This document shows, in pieces, positions 41,837 through 46,918 of a DNA stretch of 46,918 bases. Where the stretch lies: NCBI GenBank assembly GCA_017626145.1, contig JAGAJK010000075.1:1-46918 (forward strand), written 5' to 3'. This stretch comes from Clostridia bacterium (GTDB lineage: Bacteria > Bacillota > Clostridia > RGIG6154). Each line of letters opens with the position of its first letter. The stretch's first letter is position 1. The notes below the pieces were generated by a model. The model was given only the letters and a program-made list of their open reading frames with translations. It ran no database searches and was not told the DNA's origin. The position numbers and the translations under genes were made by a program.

Positions 41837-42367
41837 ATGAAAAAACACGATAAATTATCAAAGCTTGTCCTATCCGCACTTTTTTTAGCTCTTGCTTATG
41901 TTATGCCATTTCTTACAGGTCAGATCCCTGAATTCGGGGCTATGCTTTGCCCTTTACATATTCCTGTTCTTCTGTGCGGTTTCATATGTGGGTGGAAATG
42001 GGGATTGCTTATTGGCTTCATTGCTCCCCTTCTTCGTTCATCCATTCTTGGAATGCCACCTATGTTTCCTACAGCAATCTGTATGGCATTTGAGCTTGCA
42101 GCATACGGTGCAATTTGCGGCCTTATGCACAAATTACTTCCGTCCAAAAAAACTTACATTTATTGCTCATTACTTACATCTATGATTGTTGGCAGAATTA
42201 TATGGGGTGTGGCAATGTTTATTTGCCTGGGTATAAAAAACACTCCTTTTACCTTTAGTGCTTTTATTGCCGGTGCATTTACAAATGCAATTTTGGGAAT
42301 TGTTCTTCAAATTTTACTGGTGCCTGTTCTGGTTATGGCTCTTGAAAAAATTTCAAGTCGGAGATAA
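41837..42367 (+). CDS. ECF transporter S-component (substrate-binding membrane subunit)
   Basis: 176 residues, about six membrane helices. It begins KKHDKLSKLVLSALFLALAYV, with the Ala-rich helix 1 that meets the ECF T subunit, then HIPVLLCGFICGWKWGLLIG and PTAICMAFELAAYGAICGLM. The ATG at 41837 follows AAAGG. It would work with a shared energising EcfAA'T module elsewhere. The neighbouring kinase suggests that the imported compound is phosphorylated, a vitamin or nucleoside precursor. The substrate cannot be read from the sequence. Confidence 0.85.
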   Translation: MKKHDKLSKLVLSALFLALAYVMPFLTGQIPEFGAMLCPLHIPVLLCGFICGWKWGLLIGFIAPLLRSSILGMPPMFPTAICMAFELAAYGAICGLMHKLLPSKKTYIYCSLLTSMIVGRIIWGVAMFICLGIKNTPFTFSAFIAGAFTNAILGIVLQILLVPVLVMALEKISSRR

Positions 42368-42369
42368 TT

Positions 42370-43446
42370 ATGTCACATAACGAAAAAACAAGAGATTTAT
42401 TAACAGCTCATTATAAAAAATATCCGAATTTGCAGATAAGAGATTTATTTAAGTACATTTATCAAAGCTCATTTGGCTGTGAACATATGGTATCGTCTTT
42501 GGTTTCTGCAACCGGGCATATCGAAAAAGAACGAGAAAACATCTCAAGTACAGAAATTTTAATTGAACCACTTGACGGCGAATACAGCCGCGTTCATCTG
42601 ACATCAAAAAATAGTGGTTTAAGTTCAAAAACTCTTGGACACCTTTTCTTTAAATCAGCAAAAAAAGAAACTCATGGCATAACTGCTTTGAAAAACAAAC
42701 TTTCTGTTGCAAGAGAGCTTATATGTACAAACAAACTACCATTTTCGTTAAATGAATTTGACATTGCGGTGCAAGAATGGGAAAATAGTAATTTTAATTC
42801 AGTTCACCATTCAGAGACTTTCCGTGATAAATATAGTCCATCATATCGGGTTATTGCAAACGAATATGTTACGTTTCTATCCTTTTTTGCGCAACTTGAT
42901 AATATGAACTATAACAAAATGAATATAGTTGCTATTGAGGGTGGAAGTGCAAGCGGTAAAACAACCCTTAGCAAAATACTTGAAGAGATTTACGACTGCA
43001 CGATTATTCATATGGATGACTTCTTTTTAAGACCGGAGCAGAGAACAAAAGAAAGATACGCAGAAATCGGCGGAAATATTGACAAGGAACGTTTTTTAAC
43101 AGAAGTTCTTATTCCGCTCAGTAATAATGAGACTCTGAATTACAGAAAATTTGACTGTTCAACATTTACACTTACAGCACCTGTTAAGGTTGTTCCAAAA
43201 AACTTAGTTATAATAGAAGGGGCATATTCTATGCATCCTTGGTTTACGAAGTACTATGATTTTTCGGTATTTCTTGACATTTCTTCCTCTTTTCAAAGAG
43301 AGAGAATCAGGAATCGTAACTCTAATGAAATGGCAGAACGTTTTTACAACGAGTGGATTCCTCTTGAACAACGATACTTTTCGGAAACAAAAATAAGGAA
43401 ACGTTGCAATATGACAATTTCAATTCACAAACAAAAGAGGGTGTAG
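42370..43446 (+). CDS. Uridine-kinase-like P-loop kinase with N-terminal extension
   Basis: 358 residues. The first ~185 residues are a helical domain (RDLLTAHYKKYPNLQIRDLF, SFGCEHMV, PLDGEYSRVHLTS) of unknown type. The kinase follows: Walker A GGSASGKTT at ~190-198, HMDDFFLRPEQRTKERY (uridine kinase/nicotinamide riboside kinase-like 'DDFF'), GAYSMHPWFTKYYDF, and AERFYNEWIPLEQRYF as in the family end. It lies 2 nt after the S-component, so the two form an uptake-and-phosphorylation pair. Substrate not determined. Confidence 0.82.
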   Translation: MSHNEKTRDLLTAHYKKYPNLQIRDLFKYIYQSSFGCEHMVSSLVSATGHIEKERENISSTEILIEPLDGEYSRVHLTSKNSGLSSKTLGHLFFKSAKKETHGITALKNKLSVARELICTNKLPFSLNEFDIAVQEWENSNFNSVHHSETFRDKYSPSYRVIANEYVTFLSFFAQLDNMNYNKMNIVAIEGGSASGKTTLSKILEEIYDCTIIHMDDFFLRPEQRTKERYAEIGGNIDKERFLTEVLIPLSNNETLNYRKFDCSTFTLTAPVKVVPKNLVIIEGAYSMHPWFTKYYDFSVFLDISSSFQRERIRNRNSNEMAERFYNEWIPLEQRYFSETKIRKRCNMTISIHKQKRV

Positions 43447-43468
43447 CAAAACGAAATCCGTTTTGCTA
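43442..43468. terminator. Hairpin between the kinase gene and the isomerase gene
   Basis: GTAGCAAAACG and CGTTTTGCTAC with an AAATC loop, 11 bp perfect, located between two convergent genes. T-runs are not adjacent on either side, so termination is likely but less sure. Confidence 0.55.
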
Positions 43469-43490
43469 CAGCTCCTTTTATACGCCTCAA

Positions 43491-44351
43491 TTACAAATAA
43501 GACATCATTTCGTTGGCACAATCTACAAGGTAACGTGCAAACGATTTTCTTACAAATTCAGGTTTCTTCTTTACAGTTGCAACTTCATAATTGAAAATAC
43601 CGTCGAATCCAATATCAGAAAGCCCTTTCATAGCATCACGCCAATCAATTGTTCCGCAGAAAGGAGGAACATGGTCATCGCCTACACCATTGTTATCGTT
43701 TACGTGAAGCACCTTAAGACGTGAGCCTATATGCTTTATAGCTTCCGACTGTTTTAACCCGCAGGTATTTCCGTGACCGAAATCCCAACAAATGTCTATT
43801 CCAAGAGCATCAGCAACCTCACAAAGTTCATCCGGTTCCTGGCAATAACGGTGAACGGGAATATGGCTATGAACAAGACGCATATTTTCTATCGCCAGCT
43901 TCACGTTACGTTTTGATGCATATTCCACAAAAGGTGCGACGTGGTCGTAAACACTCTTAAATTCTGCTTTGCGGTCAAACTCAGTCATCGGAATTGTGGT
44001 TGTATTGGGATGTAATACTGCATAATCAACACCAAGCAAAGCGGCGACATCGATACCTTTATACATCTTTTCATTAAAAACAGGCATTTCCTCAGGGTGA
44101 GCGCATATTGTCCAGCTAAACGGAAGATGGCACAGCTCTATCTTCATTCCCGAGTCTTCTGATGCTTTGTTTATCTTTTCGGCATAACAATTCCAGTCAC
44201 CCTCAACACCCATAATCGGATCCATCGAAAAATCCGCAATGTTAAAGCCTGCATTTTTCAGGAAAATCAAAATATGTTTAACGCATTCGTAAAAATCTTC
44301 CGAAGGATTATAATTAAAATTTAATGCTGTAGATATTTTCAGCTTACCCAT
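43491..44351 (-). CDS. Sugar phosphate isomerase/epimerase (AP-endonuclease-2 fold)
   Basis: 286 residues, a TIM barrel of the xylose-isomerase-like type. Metal-binding segments in order: IELCHLPFSW, AVLHPNTTT, LAIENMRL (E), DICWDFGHGN (D, H), VLHVNDNNGVGDDHVPP (H, D) and GIFNYEVA (E). Members interconvert sugars or cyclitols, e.g. inosose. The ATG follows GGGCGG. It stands alone, though the Gfo/Idh genes nearby could use the same sugars. Confidence 0.85.
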   Translation of the reverse strand: MGKLKISTALNFNYNPSEDFYECVKHILIFLKNAGFNIADFSMDPIMGVEGDWNCYAEKINKASEDSGMKIELCHLPFSWTICAHPEEMPVFNEKMYKGIDVAALLGVDYAVLHPNTTTIPMTEFDRKAEFKSVYDHVAPFVEYASKRNVKLAIENMRLVHSHIPVHRYCQEPDELCEVADALGIDICWDFGHGNTCGLKQSEAIKHIGSRLKVLHVNDNNGVGDDHVPPFCGTIDWRDAMKGLSDIGFDGIFNYEVATVKKKPEFVRKSFARYLVDCANEMMSYL

Positions 44352-44598
44352 TCTTTCATTCCGCCCTTTTCTTTTGATATTATAACTAATTCTATACTAA
44401 CTCTTATTCTCCTTTTGCGTCTGCAATATTTTCTACACCACGTATCAGAATCCGGTTTTTCCCGCTACCATAATTTGAAACCGCTTGCAGATATTAACAC
44501 ATGTAAATATCAAAATCGGTAAACCAATTTATTAAGTTTTAAAGCTGATATGAAACAAAATACATCTCACTTATAATCTATGTTCTTTATTTAATATA
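44352..44598. other. Intergenic region with possible gene tail
   Basis: No complete gene. On the minus strand a short frame reads VSNYGSGKNRILIRGVENIA followed by DAKGE and a TAA, with no start codon, so it may be a relic C-terminus. A TATAAT lies near 44375 on the minus strand, before the isomerase gene, with no good -35. No terminator was found after ktrA. Confidence 0.35.
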
Positions 44599-45240
44599 CT
44601 ATTTAAGGAAATCCGCACCTTTCTTATCAGCCATTACTATCATTTTCATACTATTCTCAATAACAATGTCGGGATTTGCAAAAACCACATCATTACTATT
44701 TTTGAAAGCAATTATATTTATGTTATATTTTTTTCTTAAGTCAAGCTCTCTCAGTGTTTTACCTACCCACTCAGCTTTTATATCCATTTCCAGAATTGAA
44801 ATATTATCAGTTATATCAGCAAGATCTATAAATCCGGAACTAAGGATATTTTTGGCAAGTCGTGTTCCCGATTCGGTTTCAGGCAAAATAACCTCGTCTG
44901 CTCCAATTTTTTTCATAACCCTGCACTGTGATTCATCAGAACATTTTACAATAACTTTTCTTACATAAGCTTCTTTACAAAGCATAGTTGCCATAATACT
45001 TGCCTCAAAGCTTTTTGCCATCGAAATAACAACAACATCTATATCCGATATACCAAGTTGTTCTATCACTCCCGGATCAGTTATATCCGCACATTTGCAA
45101 ACAGGAATTTCGCCTACCAGCTCATCCACAATTTTTCTATCCTGATCTACTGCCAAAACCTCTGCTCCATTATTCAACAACTCTTTTACAACTGCTCTTC
45201 CATATCTGCCAAGTCCAAAAACCGCATAACTTTTACTCAT
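44599..45240 (-). CDS. ktrA: KtrA/TrkA-type RCK subunit of a potassium transporter
   Basis: 213 residues. The RCK_N domain has GLGRYG at 9-14 and the adenine-ribose acidic end in LAVDQD; VVVISMAKSFEASIM and VKCSDESQCRVMKKIGADEVI follow. RCK_C covers ~135-213. It binds ATP/ADP and gates KtrB; in Firmicutes the RCK_C domain binds c-di-AMP (established for KtrA). The ATG lies 12 nt after the ktrB stop, with GGGGG as ribosome binding site. Confidence 0.92.
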   Translation of the reverse strand: MSKSYAVFGLGRYGRAVVKELLNNGAEVLAVDQDRKIVDELVGEIPVCKCADITDPGVIEQLGISDIDVVVISMAKSFEASIMATMLCKEAYVRKVIVKCSDESQCRVMKKIGADEVILPETESGTRLAKNILSSGFIDLADITDNISILEMDIKAEWVGKTLRELDLRKKYNINIIAFKNSNDVVFANPDIVIENSMKMIVMADKKGADFLK

Positions 45241-45252
45241 ATAAAAGCCCCC

Positions 45253-46602
45253 TTATCCTACACTTATTTCTTCAACAGGATTTTCAATCAAATTTTCTTT
45301 GCTTTTATTTAAACTAAATGCAAAAGCCAGAGAAATAGGACCTACTCTTCCAAGATACATAGTTAATGTAATAATAATTTTACCCATTGTGTTTAAACTA
45401 CTTGTATAACTCCGACTCAATCCAACTGTTGCCGTAGCACTTACTGTTTCATATAATATATCAATAAATTCTCCGCCATTAAAGATTATAAGTAAAATAG
45501 TTGAACCTATAACAGTCAATAACGAAATCGCAAAGATAGCAACAGAACGTTTCAGAATTTCTGTTGAAATCTGTCTGTTAAACACATCTACCGATCTTTT
45601 ATTTTTTATAACTGAGAATGTACTTGCAAGCAAAACGAAAAAAGTAACCGTCTTTATCCCTCCGGCTGTTCCTGCCGGCGAACCGCCAATAAACATAAGA
45701 AGAATTGATACAAATGCAGATGCATCCGTAATACATTCCTGAGGTATTGACGCAAAGCCTGCAGTTCTTAAAGTAACTGATTGAAACAAGGCTGCCATAA
45801 TCTTTTCAAAAAATGTGTATCCGCCCAAAGTTTCCGGATTGTTATATTCAAAAATAAGAATAAAAACCGTGCCCAAAAATATTAAAAATGCCGTAAGTGA
45901 AAGTGCAATTTTGCTGTGCAGGGATAAAAATTTTAACCCTTTACGTTTTTTGTTTCCTCTCAACCTAATCAAATCAAATAGCACAACAAAGCCGATACCA
46001 CCCAAAATGATGAGTATAATAGTTGTTATATTGATTATCGGATTAAGTGTATATCCACACAAGCTGTTTTCTGAAATTATATCTATACCAGCATTGCAAA
46101 AAGCAGATACGGAAGTAAAAACTGACACCCATATTCCTTTAATACCAAACTCAGGAACAAAAACTATCATATACAATAATGCCCCTGCCAGTTCTATTAT
46201 AAAGGTCAACAATATTACTTTTTTAACAAACTTAGCTATTCCTCCGATAGAGTTCAAATTAAACGAATCGCTGATTATGATTTTGTCATTTATATTAATT
46301 TTACGTTGAAAAATCATCATCATACCCGCAACAACTGTTATAACACCCAAACCACCAATTTGGATAAGGAGCAGTATTACAATCTGCCCAAAAACGCTCC
46401 ATGTTGATATGGTCGGCACGGTTACAAGACCTGTGACACAAGTAGCTGTTGTGGCAGTAAAAAGTGCATCAACATAAGGCACGCTCTTTCCGTTTGCCGA
46501 ACTTACAGGCAGACTTAAAAGAATGCTTCCGATTATAATTACCAACAAAAAAGCAAACATAATTATTTGTATTGATGACAAATTTCTTATTATTTTTCGC
46601 AT
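45253..46602 (-). CDS. ktrB: KtrB/TrkH-type potassium transporter, membrane subunit
   Basis: 449 residues with four M1-P-M2 repeats: ATTATCVTGLVTV, SVSAFCNAGIDI, SVTLRTAGFASI and SATATVGLSRSY are the four selectivity-filter loops, each with the key glycine. The second half has GGSPAGTAGGIKTVTF. It moves K+ with Na+ in Ktr systems. The ATG at 46602 follows AAAGGAAGTAG; a longer upstream frame has no ribosome binding site. It forms an operon with ktrA. Confidence 0.92.
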   Translation of the reverse strand: MRKIIRNLSSIQIIMFAFLLVIIIGSILLSLPVSSANGKSVPYVDALFTATTATCVTGLVTVPTISTWSVFGQIVILLLIQIGGLGVITVVAGMMMIFQRKININDKIIISDSFNLNSIGGIAKFVKKVILLTFIIELAGALLYMIVFVPEFGIKGIWVSVFTSVSAFCNAGIDIISENSLCGYTLNPIINITTIILIILGGIGFVVLFDLIRLRGNKKRKGLKFLSLHSKIALSLTAFLIFLGTVFILIFEYNNPETLGGYTFFEKIMAALFQSVTLRTAGFASIPQECITDASAFVSILLMFIGGSPAGTAGGIKTVTFFVLLASTFSVIKNKRSVDVFNRQISTEILKRSVAIFAISLLTVIGSTILLIIFNGGEFIDILYETVSATATVGLSRSYTSSLNTMGKIIITLTMYLGRVGPISLAFAFSLNKSKENLIENPVEEISVG

Positions 46603-46918
46603 TTCACTACTTCCTTTCGCAGTTTTCGGAACAATTCGACTTTTGTTAAGACTGGAGAACAGTGAATAATAAGAATCATCACGAAATATAACGAAATCAA
46701 AGATTTCTATATTTCGGAGAACCTTGTTGTAACAAGGCACAATAGGACCTACTATTTTTCCTTAATTTTTCACTGTATTTTCCTTTAATGCTTTTCCTTA
46801 GGACCCGCGAGAATACTGGATTTTCTCGCACCCGTTACCAGGAGTAAAAATGCTTGCTTGCAAGGGCATTTTTACGACGCCGTCAATATTGCAAAATGTA
46901 CGAAGTACATTGGCGGCA
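46603..46918 (-). other. Hairpin-rich leader region upstream of ktrB
   Basis: No intact gene. Inverted repeats: 46682-46716 (CGAAATAT/ATATTTCG with inner GAAATC/GATTTC), 46722-46737 (CCTTGTTGTAACAAGG), 46807-46829 (GCGAGAA/TTCTCGC), 46844-46875 (GTAAAAATGC/GCATTTTTAC) and 46895-46911 (AATGTAC/GTACATT). TTTTCCTT recurs three times between 46750 and 46800. On the minus strand a frame open from the window edge ends in NGCEKIQYSRGS before a TAA near 46800; it is probably not a gene. A K+-linked riboswitch is possible, not shown. Confidence 0.5.

Noticed and set aside
46603-46740. N-terminal extension of KtrB
   Set aside because: The extra 46 residues cross the leader hairpins and are not of KtrB type; the ATG at 46602 has AAAGGAAG.
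46770-46918. Minus-strand frame open from the window edge ending NGCEKIQYSRGS
   Set aside because: Made of hairpin arms with no family match; more likely a repeat or structured spacer than a gene.

Overview
The window is AT-rich, densely packed bacterial DNA with strong AGGAGG-type ribosome binding sites, TTGACA/TATAAT promoters with 17-bp spacers and intrinsic terminators. Gene content points to an anaerobic member of the Clostridia (Bacillota), probably gut-associated: an XRE/desulfoferrodoxin fusion, an iron-dependent alcohol dehydrogenase, a GGADGPTSI-containing lipoprotein, an MsmX-type ATPase, KtrAB-like K+ uptake, ECF transport and a GluRS/GlnRS pair. I cannot name the species from sequence alone. 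No tRNA, rRNA, CRISPR array or intact transposon was found.

Layout. 1-5489 (minus): a six-gene operon, SWIM zinc-finger protein > TPR protein > WYL regulator > PNKP-like polynucleotide kinase > Thg1-like 3'-5' polymerase > second WYL regulator. It looks like an inducible RNA-repair or RNA-end-modification system and is the best candidate here for an under-described system. Its last gene runs into the remnant of an rRNA methyltransferase. 5490-7808 (minus): a frameshifted small HTH gene, an XRE regulator fused to a complete desulfoferrodoxin-like iron domain, and an Fe-alcohol dehydrogenase. 7903-14191 (minus): a tightly coupled nine-gene operon of sulfur, metalloid and redox genes (MATE, CoA-disulfide reductase with rhodanese, PAS, NifX-like, rhodanese lipoprotein, unknown, DUF5714, ArsC, TIGR04076). 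14318-16762: small membrane and unknown proteins and a RibD-like reductase, with a 23-bp repeat and tandem Spo0A-box-like sites.

16763-19865 is scarred. It holds a truncated amidase, two gene tails, a 3 x 11-bp repeat, an intact SIR2/YjbR/MGMT operon, then a truncated PAS copy fused to a decayed CASTOR/POLLUX-type channel gene. 19876-22864 (minus): MsmX/UgpC ATPase, RsuA-type pseudouridine synthase and RodA. 23018-31170 (plus): gltX-glnS-SGNH esterase-metG-tatD-two half-size chromate transporters, one operon with an evident promoter and terminator. 31205-36535 (minus): a six-hairpin-glycosidase-like protein and an EamA transporter with two tandem Gfo/Idh/MocA oxidoreductases, divergent from an AraC regulator; this is probably a sugar utilisation locus. 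37567-40984: CapA and an M20 peptidase, divergent from a LysR gene whose likely operator covers the M20 -35 box. 41001-43446: a truncated Cof hydrolase, DUF3842, then an ECF S-component behind a terminator-bearing leader and a uridine-kinase-like protein. 43491-46918 (minus): a sugar-phosphate isomerase-like protein and ktrA/ktrB behind a hairpin-rich leader.

A recurring theme is gene decay by deletion. At least six gene fragments are seen, and two of the scars are fusions whose breakpoints can be placed to within a few bases.
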